Positions 39,269 through 47,743 of a stretch of 64,000 nucleotides of DNA are shown here, one piece after another. Each line of letters opens with the position of its first letter. Positions within the stretch are counted from its first letter, which is position 1. The position numbers were made by a program, and so were the translations under genes. The notes below the pieces were generated by a model. That model had not been told where the DNA came from. It did no database searches and saw only the letters and a program-made list of their open reading frames with translations. Source of the stretch: Agromyces sp. H17E-10 (lineage in GTDB: Bacteria; Actinomycetota; Actinomycetes; Actinomycetales; Microbacteriaceae); NCBI RefSeq assembly GCF_022919715.1, contig NZ_CP095042.1:868001-932000 (forward strand), written 5' to 3'.

Positions 39269-40195
39269 TCAGGGCACCTGGTAGCCCGCGGCGCGGAACA
39301 GCTCGTACCACTCGGGGCGCGTGAGCGGCACCGCCGAACCGGCTGCGGCGTCGGCGACGCGCGTCGGGTTCGTCGTGCCGAGCACGACCTGCATGTTCGC
39401 GGGGTGTCGGGTGATCCACGCGGTGGCGATCGCGATGGGCGTGACGTCGTACTTCTCGGCGAGCCGGTCGATGGCCGCGTTGAGCTCGGGGTAGTCGGCC
39501 GACCCGAGGAAGACGCCGTTGAAGAAGCCCGCCTGCAGCGGTGACCACGCCTGGATCGTGATGCCGTTCATGCGGCAGTAGTCGACCACTCCCCCGTCGA
39601 GCATCGTCGACTGCCAGAAGCCCTGCATGTTCGCCGAGATGCCCTGGGCGATGATCGGCGCGTGCGTGATCGACAGTTGCAGCTGGTTCGCGACGATCGG
39701 CTGGCGCACCGAGCGGCGCAGCAGCTCGATCTGGCTCGGCGTGTGGTTCGAGACGCCGAAGGCGCGCACCTTGCCGGATGCCTCGAGCTCGTCGAACGCG
39801 CGGGCGACCTCGTCGGGCTCGACGAGGGCGTCGGGCCGGTGCAGCAGCAGGATGTCGAGGTAGTCGGTCTCGAGCGCCGCGAGCGAGCCGTCGACCGACT
39901 CCATGATGTGCTCGTACGAGAAGTCGAAGTACGGACCGTCCTTCACGATGCCGCACTTCGTCTGCAGCGTGACCTGCTCGCGCTCGGACGACGAGAGCTG
40001 CATCGCCTCGGCGAACCGTCGCTCGCACGCGTGCAGCGTCTCGCCGTAGATGTCGGCGTGGTCGAAGAAGTCGATGCCCGCGTCGCGGGCCGTGCCGATG
40101 AGGGTGCGCACCTCGTCGTCGCCGAGCTGCTCGATGCGCATGAGTCCGAGCACGACGTTGGGCGCCGCGATGCCGGCGAGATCGATGGTCTTCAC
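39269..40195 (-). CDS. Aldo/keto reductase
   Basis: The 308-residue protein is a TIM-barrel aldo/keto reductase close to the YdhF type. It has GIDFFDHADIYGE (catalytic D and Y of the tetrad), LQTKCGI (catalytic K), DYLDILLLHRPDAL (H), GVSNHTPSQIELL, and QAWSPLQAG with AIATAWITRHP for NADPH binding. It reduces carbonyls with NADPH; substrate unknown. GTG at 40195 is preferred over an upstream TTG because AGGG lies at suitable distance and the product then starts like homologues. Confidence 0.92.
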   Translation of the reverse strand: MKTIDLAGIAAPNVVLGLMRIEQLGDDEVRTLIGTARDAGIDFFDHADIYGETLHACERRFAEAMQLSSSEREQVTLQTKCGIVKDGPYFDFSYEHIMESVDGSLAALETDYLDILLLHRPDALVEPDEVARAFDELEASGKVRAFGVSNHTPSQIELLRRSVRQPIVANQLQLSITHAPIIAQGISANMQGFWQSTMLDGGVVDYCRMNGITIQAWSPLQAGFFNGVFLGSADYPELNAAIDRLAEKYDVTPIAIATAWITRHPANMQVVLGTTNPTRVADAAAGSAVPLTRPEWYELFRAAGYQVP

Positions 40196-40215
40196 GAGTG
40201 TCAACCCTAGCGACG

Positions 40216-40258
40216 GGTCTCGATACGCGCGCTCCTTCGTCGCGCGCTACTCGGCCAC
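40216..40258. repeat. REP-like intergenic repeat unit, canonical
   Basis: It begins GGTCTCGATACGCGCGCTCC and ends GCTACTCGGCCACC with an internal GCGCGC inverted repeat. It runs into the stop codon of the downstream SDR gene. This is the best example of the family. Confidence 0.75.
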
Positions 40259-40999
40259 CGGGGTTCCAGCCACCCACTCGTCGAACGTCTGCCGGGCGCG
40301 CACCGCGTCGGGGCCGGGCAGCGTCGCGCCCGAACGCATCGCCGCGAACTGCTTGCCCGGCATCGACACGGCGATCACCGGCCCGCGAAGCGCCCGCGCC
40401 CGGGCGAGTTTGCGGATCATCTCCTCGAGCCGCTCCTCGCGCGGACCGGCGAGATCGGCCACGTGCCCGGCCGGCCCCGCCTCGGCGACCGCGACGAGCC
40501 GCTCGCCGACCTCTCGTGCCGCGACGGGCGCGGTGCGCAACTTGGGCGCGAGGTGCAGGCCCGCGAACGACATGCCGTCGAGCATCTGCGCCGCGAACTC
40601 GTGGAACTGGGTCGCGCGCTGGATCGTCCACGGCACGTCGCCCTGCTCGACGACGCGCTCCTGCGCCACCTTCGCGGCGTAGTAGCCGTACGGTGCCCGG
40701 TCGATGCCGACGATCGAGAGCAGCACGTGGTGACGCACGCTCGCGGCGGCCTCGGCGGCGAGCAGGTTGCGCGATCCGGTCGTGAAGAACCGTTCGGCCT
40801 TCTTCGCGTCGAGCGTCACCAGGTTGCTCGTGTCGACGACCGCCTCGACGCCTCGCAATGCCGCGGCGAGTCCCTGCCCCGTGATCACGTCGACGCCGGC
40901 CGACCGCGTGAGGACGACGACCTCGTGTCCGCGTTCCCGGGCGACGTCCACGACGTGGCGTCCGACCGTTCCGGTTCCTCCGGCGACGGCGATCTTCAT
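40247..40999 (-). CDS. NmrA-like NAD(P)-binding SDR, likely SigJ partner
   Basis: This 250-residue atypical SDR has the motif GGTGTVGRHVV (residues 7-17), then VDTSNLVTLDAKKAERFFTTGSRNLLAA, LLSIVGIDRAPYGYYAAKVAQE (YxxxK with Y and K) and PWTIQRATQFHEF. This pattern is that of epimerase/oxidoreductase genes that often stand next to ECF41 sigma factors. A SigJ/ECF41 gene is divergent 129 bp away, so it is a probable target. GAGGAG precedes ATG. Confidence 0.88.
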   Translation of the reverse strand: MKIAVAGGTGTVGRHVVDVARERGHEVVVLTRSAGVDVITGQGLAAALRGVEAVVDTSNLVTLDAKKAERFFTTGSRNLLAAEAAASVRHHVLLSIVGIDRAPYGYYAAKVAQERVVEQGDVPWTIQRATQFHEFAAQMLDGMSFAGLHLAPKLRTAPVAAREVGERLVAVAEAGPAGHVADLAGPREERLEEMIRKLARARALRGPVIAVSMPGKQFAAMRSGATLPGPDAVRARQTFDEWVAGTPVAE

Positions 41000-41128
41000 G
41001 GTGAGCTCCTCGTTCGGGCCGCGGGTGCGGCGACGGCGGGGCATCCGTTTCGCCCCTTCACCAGTCCGACGACACGGCCGGCCCGAATGCAAGGTGCCGC
41101 TCGCGTCGCCACGTGCGAGGCTGAGGGC

Positions 41129-42061
41129 ATGCCCGAAGCGCCCACCGCCCCCACCGACGCGCGCGATGCCGAGGTCGAGGCCGAACGCCCGGCCCTCGTG
41201 GGCCTCGCCTACCGCATGCTCGGCACGGTCGCGGATGCGGAGGACGCGGTGCAGGAGGGCTTCGCCCGCTGGTATCGGATGCCGCTCGAGGAGCGCGACG
41301 CGATCGAGCGACCTGGCGCCTGGCTCATGCGGGTGGTGAGCCGCGTCTGCCTCGACCAGCTCGGGTCCGCCCGCCACCGGCACGAACGCTACGTCGGCGA
41401 GTGGCTGCCCGAACCGCTGCCGACGGCGGATGCCGCGCGCTTCGCGGTGCGCTCGGCCGACGACCCCCTCGACCGCGCGATGCTCGACGAGTCGGTCTCG
41501 ACGGCGCTGCTCGTCGTGCTCGAGTCGCTGACGCCCGCCGAGCGCGTCGCGTTCGTGCTGCACGACGTGTTCGCCATGTCGTTCGCCGAGATCGCCGAGG
41601 TGGTCGGCCGCACGCCGGCGGCGTGCCGGCAGCTCGCCGCCTCCGCCCGCCGGCATGTCCGCGAACGCCGCGAGGGCGTCGTGAGCCGCGAACGCCACGA
41701 CGAGGTCGTGCGCGCGTTCGTCGCCGCAGCCGGATCGGGGCGGCTCGATTCGCTGATCTCGCTGCTCGACCCCGACGTGGTGCTCGTCTCCGACGGCGGC
41801 GGGTTCGCGACGGCGGCGCGCCGGCGCGTACTCGGGCCCGATCACGTGGCCCGTTTCGTCGCCGGCATCCTCACGCAGCGGGGGCCGGCGCTCGAGTGGT
41901 CGCTGCACGAGACCGCCGACGGCCTCACGCTCGCGTTCGGCGAGGAGGGCGTCGTCGACACGGTCGCCGTCGTCGAGGTGCGGGGCGACCGGGTCTCGCA
42001 GACCTGGATCATGCGCAACCCCGAGAAGCTGCGGCGCTGGAACGCACCACCCGTATCCTGA
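41129..42061 (+). CDS. sigJ: SigJ/ECF41-type RNA polymerase sigma factor
   Basis: The 310-residue protein joins sigma region 2 (LVGLAYRMLGTVADAEDAVQEGFARWYR), region 4 (LLVVLESLTPAERVAFVLHDVFAMSFAEIAEVVGRTPAACRQLAASARRHV) and a C-terminal SnoaL-like domain of about 120 residues. The last is the hallmark of ECF41 factors, where it tunes activity without an anti-sigma factor. The linker GEWLPEPLP is diagnostic of the group. The divergent SDR matches the known genetic partners of this group (carboxymuconolactone decarboxylases, oxidoreductases, epimerases). Confidence 0.92.
   Translation: MPEAPTAPTDARDAEVEAERPALVGLAYRMLGTVADAEDAVQEGFARWYRMPLEERDAIERPGAWLMRVVSRVCLDQLGSARHRHERYVGEWLPEPLPTADAARFAVRSADDPLDRAMLDESVSTALLVVLESLTPAERVAFVLHDVFAMSFAEIAEVVGRTPAACRQLAASARRHVRERREGVVSRERHDEVVRAFVAAAGSGRLDSLISLLDPDVVLVSDGGGFATAARRRVLGPDHVARFVAGILTQRGPALEWSLHETADGLTLAFGEEGVVDTVAVVEVRGDRVSQTWIMRNPEKLRRWNAPPVS
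42054..42059 (+). promoter_or_regulatory. -10 box TATCCT of leaderless DUF1905 gene
   Basis: TATCCT lies inside the end of sigJ and six bases before the ATG at 42066. Confidence 0.5.
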
Positions 42062-42065
42062 GCCG

Positions 42066-42356
42066 ATGGAGTTCGACTTCAGCGGCGAGCTGTGGTTCTG
42101 GCGGGGCCCCGCGCCGTGGCACTTCGTGACCGTCCCGCCCGCCGCGTGCGACGACCTCGCCGCGGTCGCTCCGCTCGTCAGCTACGGCTGGGGCATGGTG
42201 CCGGCGACGGTGCGCATCGGCGGCAGCGAGTGGCCGACCGCGCTCTGGCCGAAGGACGGCGGCTACATCGTGCCCGTCAAGGCGTGGGTGCGCGCCGCCG
42301 AGTCGCTCGAGGTCGGCGACCTCGTCGAGGTGCGGCTGACGGTCGGAGCGCCCTGA
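42066..42356 (+). CDS. DUF1905 domain protein
   Basis: The 96-residue protein is a single DUF1905 domain: MEFDFSGELWFWRGPAPWHFVTVP, SYGWGMVPATVRIGGSEWPTALWPKDGGYIVPVKAWVR and VEVRLTVG. It forms a small beta-barrel in known structures; the function is unknown. It follows sigJ by four bases, so it may be co-transcribed, and it also has its own apparent -10 box. Confidence 0.9.
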   Translation: MEFDFSGELWFWRGPAPWHFVTVPPAACDDLAAVAPLVSYGWGMVPATVRIGGSEWPTALWPKDGGYIVPVKAWVRAAESLEVGDLVEVRLTVGAP

Positions 42357-42388
42357 CACCTGGCGGGCGCCTCACGCGCTGCCGGCGA

Positions 42389-44170
42389 TCAGATCTCGGT
42401 GTGCCCGAGCGCCGGCCCCGCCACGAGCCGCACCGTCGGGTCGGCGAACGACTCGAACTCGAGCACGACGACCGTGTTGCGGCCCGAACGAACGACGGGG
42501 CCCGGCACGTAGAGCGTCTGCTGCGGCCCGCGCCGCCAGTACCGACCGAGCATGAACCCGTTGATCCAGGCGATGCCCTTGCCCCAGCCCGCCGTGTCGA
42601 TGAAGAGGTCGGTCGGCTCGTCGAGGTCGAACTCGGCGATCGCGAGCGACGGGCCTACGACCGACTCCACGCCGGGAGCATCCGCGGAGCCCGCGACCGT
42701 CTCTGCGGCGAGCGCCGGCACCCGGTCGAGGTCGAGCGGCGTGGCCCGCCAGCCGGTGAGCTCGCGACCCGCGAGCTGCACGCCGCCGACGAGCCCCTTC
42801 GGCTCGCCGATGCGTCGGCCGTAGTTCACGCGGCCCTGGTCTTCGACCACGAGCGTCAGCCGACCGCGGGGGTCGGCGATGCGGATCGCCCGCTCGTGCG
42901 CATCGCGCGCCAGCACGCCGACCGGCACACCGTCGACGAGCGCCCAGCACCGGTCGCGCACCTCGTCGCCGATCGTGAGCGTCGCCGGACCGTCGTGGTC
43001 GATCGTCGTCGAGAACACGACCACTCCGCCGTCATGGTCGAGTTCGTCGAACGTCGGCATCGACTCGACGTCGACGGCGTCGCCGAGCCGCTCGGCCACG
43101 TCGAGGAGGGCCGGTCCGTGGCGCAACGGCGCTTCGAGCACGGGCGCCGTGGTCGCCGCAGGCGGCACCTCGTCGGGCACGGGGGCGTACTTCGCGATGA
43201 CCTCGCGGAAGGCGAAGAACTTCTCGGTCGGATGCCCCGCCTCGTCGAGCGGTGCGTCGTAGTCGTAGCTCGTCGTGATGGGGGCGTACCGACCCTTGTC
43301 GTTCGCTCCGTTCGTGAGCCCGAAGTTCGTGCCGCCGTGGAACATGTAGACGTTGACCGAGGCGCCCGCCGCGAGCAGCGCGTCGAGCTCGGCCGCCGAC
43401 GCCGCGACATCGGTCGTGTGGTGGTGCGAGCCCCAGTCGTCGAACCAGCCGCACCAGAACTCCATGCACATGAGCGGCCCGCGCGGCTGGAACTCGCGGA
43501 GCGCGGCCAGCCGTTCGACCGAGCGCGAGCCGAACGACGCGGTGAGGTGGAGTCCGGGCAGGCTGCCGTCGGCGAGCATCTGCGGCACCGGCTGATCGAT
43601 CGTCGTGAGCGGCACGGTGATGCCCGCATCGCGCGTGACGTCGACGAGGTGCTGCAGGTAGGCCTTGTCGGCGCCGTACGCTCCGTACTCGTTCTCGATC
43701 TGCACGAGCACGACCGGTCCGCCCGCGTCGACCTGCCGGGGCGCGACGATCTCGTAGACACGACGCAGGTACTCGCCAACGGCCGCGAGATAGCGCGGCT
43801 CCGACCGGCGCACACCGACGACGGGATCGCGCAGCAACCACGCGGGCAGGCCGCCGTTGTCCCACTCGGCGCAGATGTACGGCCCCGGCCGCACGATCGC
43901 GTGCAGTCCCTCGGCGGCGACGAGGTCGAGGAACCGGCCGAGGTCGAGCCCGCCCTCGGCGCTCCATTCGCCCCGCCGGGGCTCATGGGCGTTCCAGGCG
44001 ACGTACGTCTCGATCGTGTTGAGCCCCATGAGCCTCGCCTTGCGGATGCGATCGGCCCACAGGTCGGGGTGCACCCGGAAGTAGTGCAGTGCGCCCGCGA
44101 TGACGCGGTGCGGCCGGCCGTCGAGCTCGAAGTCGGACTCGCCGATGGCGAAGCGGGAAGGGGCGGTCAC
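42389..44170 (-). CDS. Glycoside hydrolase family 35 beta-galactosidase
   Basis: This 593-residue enzyme has the GH35 TIM barrel: GALHYFRV, MGLNTIETYVAWNAHEP, RPGPYICAEWDNGGLPAWL, QIENEYGAYG with acid/base E161, and MEFWCGWFD with nucleophile E237. YMFHGGTNFG follows, then beta-rich C-terminal domains. No signal peptide is present, so it acts on imported galactosides. It is the last gene of the sugar-uptake unit that begins at 47632, with a REP-like hairpin between it and the solute-binding protein gene. GTG start; weak ribosome-binding site. Confidence 0.93.
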   Translation of the reverse strand: MTAPSRFAIGESDFELDGRPHRVIAGALHYFRVHPDLWADRIRKARLMGLNTIETYVAWNAHEPRRGEWSAEGGLDLGRFLDLVAAEGLHAIVRPGPYICAEWDNGGLPAWLLRDPVVGVRRSEPRYLAAVGEYLRRVYEIVAPRQVDAGGPVVLVQIENEYGAYGADKAYLQHLVDVTRDAGITVPLTTIDQPVPQMLADGSLPGLHLTASFGSRSVERLAALREFQPRGPLMCMEFWCGWFDDWGSHHHTTDVAASAAELDALLAAGASVNVYMFHGGTNFGLTNGANDKGRYAPITTSYDYDAPLDEAGHPTEKFFAFREVIAKYAPVPDEVPPAATTAPVLEAPLRHGPALLDVAERLGDAVDVESMPTFDELDHDGGVVVFSTTIDHDGPATLTIGDEVRDRCWALVDGVPVGVLARDAHERAIRIADPRGRLTLVVEDQGRVNYGRRIGEPKGLVGGVQLAGRELTGWRATPLDLDRVPALAAETVAGSADAPGVESVVGPSLAIAEFDLDEPTDLFIDTAGWGKGIAWINGFMLGRYWRRGPQQTLYVPGPVVRSGRNTVVVLEFESFADPTVRLVAGPALGHTEI

Positions 44171-44207
44171 GAGGCATCCGTTTCTGGGTTGTTCGGGAAT
44201 TCAGGGT

Positions 44208-44289
44208 GGGTTGAGGAGGCGACGAAGGTGCCGTCTCGAAACCGCGGGGTTTCGAGACGCGTCCTCCTTCGTCGGGCGCTCCTCAACCC
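44208..44289. repeat. Nested REP-like hairpin in sugar operon
   Basis: Outer arms GGGTTGAGGAG and CTCCTCAACCC enclose GACGAAGG/CCTTCGTC. An inner perfect hairpin GTCTCGAAACC-GCGG-GGTTTCGAGAC (44233-44258) sits in the centre. It lies between the solute-binding protein and GH35 genes and may attenuate or stabilise the transcript. Confidence 0.8.
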
Positions 44290-44298
44290 ACGAACGGG

Positions 44299-45639
44299 CT
44301 ACTGGTTGACCGTGAAGCCCTGCTCGTTGCCGTAGTCGACGAGCTGCTCCTGCCAGGCGGCGAGGCCGTCGTCGAGGCTCGTCTTGTTCGCGTAGGCCTG
44401 GCCGACGGTGTCGCCGTAGATGCTGTTCGCGTAGACCTGGTACGGCAGGTACTGCCAGCCGCTCGAGACGTCCTTCGAGGCCTGCGTCAGCACCTCGTTG
44501 ATCTTCTGGCCGCCGAAGTACTCCGACTCGTAGCCGACGAAGTCGGGGTCCTCGAGGTCGGCGGTCGTCGAGGGGAAGCCGCCCTTCTCGAGGAAGATCG
44601 AGATCGACTCGGGGTCGCTGTTGAGCCAGCGCAGGAAGGCCGCGGCGAGCGCCGGGTTCTTCGACTGCTTGACGACCGACTGTCCGCCGCCGCCGTTCTC
44701 CGAGGCGACGGGCGTGCCGTCGTAGGTCGGCATCGGCGCGACGCGCCAGTCGCCGGCCGCGTCGGCGACGCTCGACTCGAGCACGCCCGGCATCCAGGCG
44801 CCGATCACGAGCGACGCGATGGTGCCGTCGCCGAGGCCCTTGTACCACTCGTCGCTCCACCCGGGGATCGGTGCGACGAGGTCGTTCTCGATGAGCTGGT
44901 TCCAGACGCCGGTCCACTTCTTCGTGCCCTCGTCGGCGAAGTCGATCGTGACGTCGGTGCCGTCGGTCGCGAAGGGGCGACCGCCGGCCTGCCAGATCAT
45001 GCTCGTCGTGAAGCCCGAGTCGCCGGTGTCGCTCGTGATGTACTTCGTCGGGTCGGCGGCGTGCAGCTTCTCGGCGGCGGCGACGTACTCGTCCCACGTC
45101 GTCGGCACCTCGATGCCGTACTGGTCGAAGACGGCCTGGTTGTAGAAGAGGGCCATGGGGCCCGAGTCCTGCGGCAGGCCGACGAGCTTGCCGCCGACGT
45201 TGACCGAGCCCCACGTCGAGGCGCTGTACTCGTCCTCGAGGCTGTCGAGACCGTACTGCGACAGGTCGACGAGCGAGTCGGAGAGGGCGAACTGCGGGAT
45301 CGCGTAGTACTCGATCTGCACGACGTCGGGGGCGCCCGAGCCGGCCTTGATCGCGTTCTGCAGCTTCGTGTACTCCTCGGTGTTGGTGCCCGCGTTGACG
45401 AGTTCGACGTCGACGTTCGGGTACGCCTTCTCGAAGGCCGCGACCTGCGCCTCGGCGCTCGGGGTCCAGCTCCAGTAGGTGAGCTCGCCGCCCTGCTCGA
45501 GGGCGGCGTCGAGGTCGTCGGCCGAACCGGATGCCTCGGTGCCGCCGCCGCTCGGGGAGCAGGCGGCGAGCGTGCCGACGGCGAGCGCGGCGGTGGCGGC
45601 GATCGTCAGCGCGCGACGCGCGGTGCGTGAGATGGCCAT
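44299..45639 (-). CDS. ABC transporter sugar-binding lipoprotein
   Basis: The 446-residue protein has a lipoprotein signal with lipobox LAAC (cysteine at about residue 27). It follows the extracellular solute-binding protein family 1 pattern: LTYWSWTPSAEAQVAAFEKAYPNVDVELVNAGTNTEEYTKLQNAIKAGSGAPDVVQIEYYAIP and later NPALAAAFLRWLNSD. It captures an oligosaccharide outside the cell for the two permeases upstream in the operon. The GH35 neighbour suggests a beta-galactoside. ATG at 45639 follows AAGGGAAA. Confidence 0.93.
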   Translation of the reverse strand: MAISRTARRALTIAATAALAVGTLAACSPSGGGTEASGSADDLDAALEQGGELTYWSWTPSAEAQVAAFEKAYPNVDVELVNAGTNTEEYTKLQNAIKAGSGAPDVVQIEYYAIPQFALSDSLVDLSQYGLDSLEDEYSASTWGSVNVGGKLVGLPQDSGPMALFYNQAVFDQYGIEVPTTWDEYVAAAEKLHAADPTKYITSDTGDSGFTTSMIWQAGGRPFATDGTDVTIDFADEGTKKWTGVWNQLIENDLVAPIPGWSDEWYKGLGDGTIASLVIGAWMPGVLESSVADAAGDWRVAPMPTYDGTPVASENGGGGQSVVKQSKNPALAAAFLRWLNSDPESISIFLEKGGFPSTTADLEDPDFVGYESEYFGGQKINEVLTQASKDVSSGWQYLPYQVYANSIYGDTVGQAYANKTSLDDGLAAWQEQLVDYGNEQGFTVNQ

Positions 45640-45695
45640 GTGGGGTTTCCCTTCACTTCGTTGTGCCGTGTGGTGGTGCGTGGGACGGGTGCGCG

Positions 45696-46634
45696 TCATT
45701 GCTTGACGCTGCCGGCGCTGAGCCCCGACTGCCAGAACCGCTGCAGGCCGAGGAACGCGACGACGATGGGGATGATCGTGAGGAGCGACCCCGTGATCAC
45801 CAGGTTGTAGATGGGCTGCGCGGCGACGCCCGAGGCCTGCGCGCTCCACTGGTTCAGGCCGACCGTGAGCGGATACCACGTCGGGTCGCTCAGCATGATC
45901 AGCGGGAGGAAGTAGTTGTTCCAGGTCGCGACGACGGTGAACAGCAGCACCGTGACGATGCCGGGTGCGAGCAGCCGGATCGTGATCGTGAAGAACGTGC
46001 GGAACTCCCCCGCGCCGTCCATCCGGGCCGCCTCGAGGATCTCGGTCGGCACGGAGTCGACCGCGTAGACCCAGATCAGGTAGAGCCCGAACGGGCTGAT
46101 GAGCGACGGGATGATGACCGCCCACGGCGTGTTCGTGAGCCCGAGCTGGCTGAACATGAGGAAGGTCGGCACGGCCAGCGCGGTACCCGGCACGGCGATC
46201 GCCCCGAGCACGACGGCGAAGATCGCGCGCCGGCCGGCGAACCGGAACTTCGCGAGCCCGTACCCGGCGAGCGTCGCGAGCAGGGTGGCGCCGCCGGCGC
46301 CGACGACGACGTAGAGCAGGGTGTTGCCGAGCCAGCGCACGAAGATGCCGTCGCGGTAGGTGAGCGTCTCCCAGACGTTCTGGAAGAACACGAAGTCATC
46401 GTCGAACCAGAGCCCGAAGCTCGAGAACAGGCCGGCCTGGGTCTTCGTGGAGTTGATGACGAGCCAGGCGAGCGGCACGAGCGCGTAGAGCGCGAGCAGC
46501 GACATGAGCACGGTGAACGCGATCGACTTGCGCGGGCGCAGCGCCGAGGTGCTGCGGCGGGGGCGGCGCGACGCCCGGGCGCGGCCTCGGCCCGAGGCAT
46601 CCGCCGTCGTCATCGCCTCGGTGAGCGTGCTCAT
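45696..46634 (-). CDS. Carbohydrate ABC transporter permease (MalG type)
   Basis: The 312-residue protein has six membrane segments and the EAA loop EILEAARMDGAGEFRTFFTITIRLLAPGI typical of MalG-like subunits, with YGLAKFRFAGRRAIFAVVL before it. The N-terminal 35 residues are basic and probably cytoplasmic. Its start overlaps the stop of the upstream permease by four bases (ATGA). No ATPase gene is present; actinobacteria commonly share one MsiK-type ATPase among such transporters. Confidence 0.93.
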   Translation of the reverse strand: MSTLTEAMTTADASGRGRARASRRPRRSTSALRPRKSIAFTVLMSLLALYALVPLAWLVINSTKTQAGLFSSFGLWFDDDFVFFQNVWETLTYRDGIFVRWLGNTLLYVVVGAGGATLLATLAGYGLAKFRFAGRRAIFAVVLGAIAVPGTALAVPTFLMFSQLGLTNTPWAVIIPSLISPFGLYLIWVYAVDSVPTEILEAARMDGAGEFRTFFTITIRLLAPGIVTVLLFTVVATWNNYFLPLIMLSDPTWYPLTVGLNQWSAQASGVAAQPIYNLVITGSLLTIIPIVVAFLGLQRFWQSGLSAGSVKQ

Positions 46635-47632
46635 CGTTCCTCCTTGCGCGAGCCGCGCAGCTGCACGACGTAGGCGATCACGGCGGTGATGACGCCCATG
46701 ACGATGGCCACGGTCGCGGCCTGGTTGTACTGCTGGCCCGAGAACGACAGGTTGTAGGCGTACATGTTGGGCGTGAAGAACGTCGTGATGATGTTCGGAG
46801 CGAGCGTGCGCAGGATGTTCGGCTCGTTGAACAGCTGGAAGCTGCCGATGATCGAGAAGATCGTCGCGATGACGATCGCGCCGCGCAGGGCCGGCAGCTT
46901 GATTCCGGTGACCACCCGGAACGGTCCGGCGCCGTCGAGCTCGGCGGCCTCGTAGAGGTCGGTCGGGATGACGCGGAGGGCCGAGTAGAAGATCAGCATG
47001 TTGTAGCCGACGAACTCCCAGGTGACGATGTTGCCGATCGAGACGAGGATGAACTCGCGCGAGAACGGGGCGAAGACGGTCGAGCCGAGCCAGTCGTTGA
47101 GGTTCGCGACGAGCCCGAACTGGTCGCCGTAGATGAAGCCCCACATGAGCACCGCGACGACCGCCGGGACCGCGTACGGCAGGAAGATCGCGATGCGGAA
47201 GAAGCCCGACGCGTGCAGGCGGGCGCTGTCGATGGCGAGGGCGGCGACGAGGGCGATGCCGAGCATGATGGGCACCTGGATGAGCAGGAAGAGCACGACG
47301 CGCCCGAACCCGTCCCAGAACTGCGGGTCGACGGCGAGCTCGAGGTAGTTGTCGAGGCCGACGAAGGCGTTGCCGCCGATGAGCTGCTCGCGGAACAGGC
47401 TGAGGTAGATCGAGTAGACCACCGGGGCGATGAACACGAGCAGGAAGACGACGAGGAAGGGTGCCGTGAAGGCGAGGCCCTTCCACTCGTTGCGGTGGCC
47501 GGCTCGGCGGCGGCGGGTGCGGCCGGCATTCGGCGCACCGGATGCCCCGGGCTCTCGTGCCCCGCGGGATGCGCCGGGCGCGGTCGCGGCCGAGCTCGGG
47601 CGCATCGGCTGCGGTGCGGACGTCGTTGTCAT
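46631..47632 (-). CDS. Carbohydrate ABC transporter permease (MalF type)
   Basis: This 333-residue permease has FTAPFLVVFLLVFIAPVVYSIYLSLF, the early periplasmic FVGLDNYLELAVDPQFWDGFGRVVLF, and the EAA loop YEAAELDGAGPFRVVTGIKLPALRGAI that contacts the ATPase. The long N-terminus (about 50 residues) is Ala/Arg-rich. It is the first gene of the sugar operon and starts 20 bp downstream of two LacI-type operators that separate it from lacI. Confidence 0.93.
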   Translation of the reverse strand: MTTTSAPQPMRPSSAATAPGASRGAREPGASGAPNAGRTRRRRAGHRNEWKGLAFTAPFLVVFLLVFIAPVVYSIYLSLFREQLIGGNAFVGLDNYLELAVDPQFWDGFGRVVLFLLIQVPIMLGIALVAALAIDSARLHASGFFRIAIFLPYAVPAVVAVLMWGFIYGDQFGLVANLNDWLGSTVFAPFSREFILVSIGNIVTWEFVGYNMLIFYSALRVIPTDLYEAAELDGAGPFRVVTGIKLPALRGAIVIATIFSIIGSFQLFNEPNILRTLAPNIITTFFTPNMYAYNLSFSGQQYNQAATVAIVMGVITAVIAYVVQLRGSRKEER

Positions 47633-47651
47633 CGGTTTCTTCCAATCGGGA

Positions 47652-47706
47652 GCATGTTCACGTCAACATGCGATGCGGACACCGTAGCATGTTGACGTGA
47701 ACATGC
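47652..47706. promoter_or_regulatory. Two LacI-family operators between sugar operon and lacI
   Basis: GCATGTTCACGTCAACATGC (47652-47671) and GCATGTTGACGTGAACATGC (47687-47706) are exact reverse complements of each other. Each is nearly palindromic around the central ACGT, and the centres are 35 bp apart. Confidence 0.85.
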
Positions 47707-47743
47707 GCCAGTGGGCAGCATGGACTCGTCAGAAGGAGCGAAC

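Noticed and set aside
35000-39544. A 1,514-codon open frame on the plus strand
   Set aside because: It is the mirror of well-supported minus-strand genes (SLC13 permease, DNA ligase); the peptide is Arg/Asp/Glu-rich without domains. Such frames are typical of high third-position GC.
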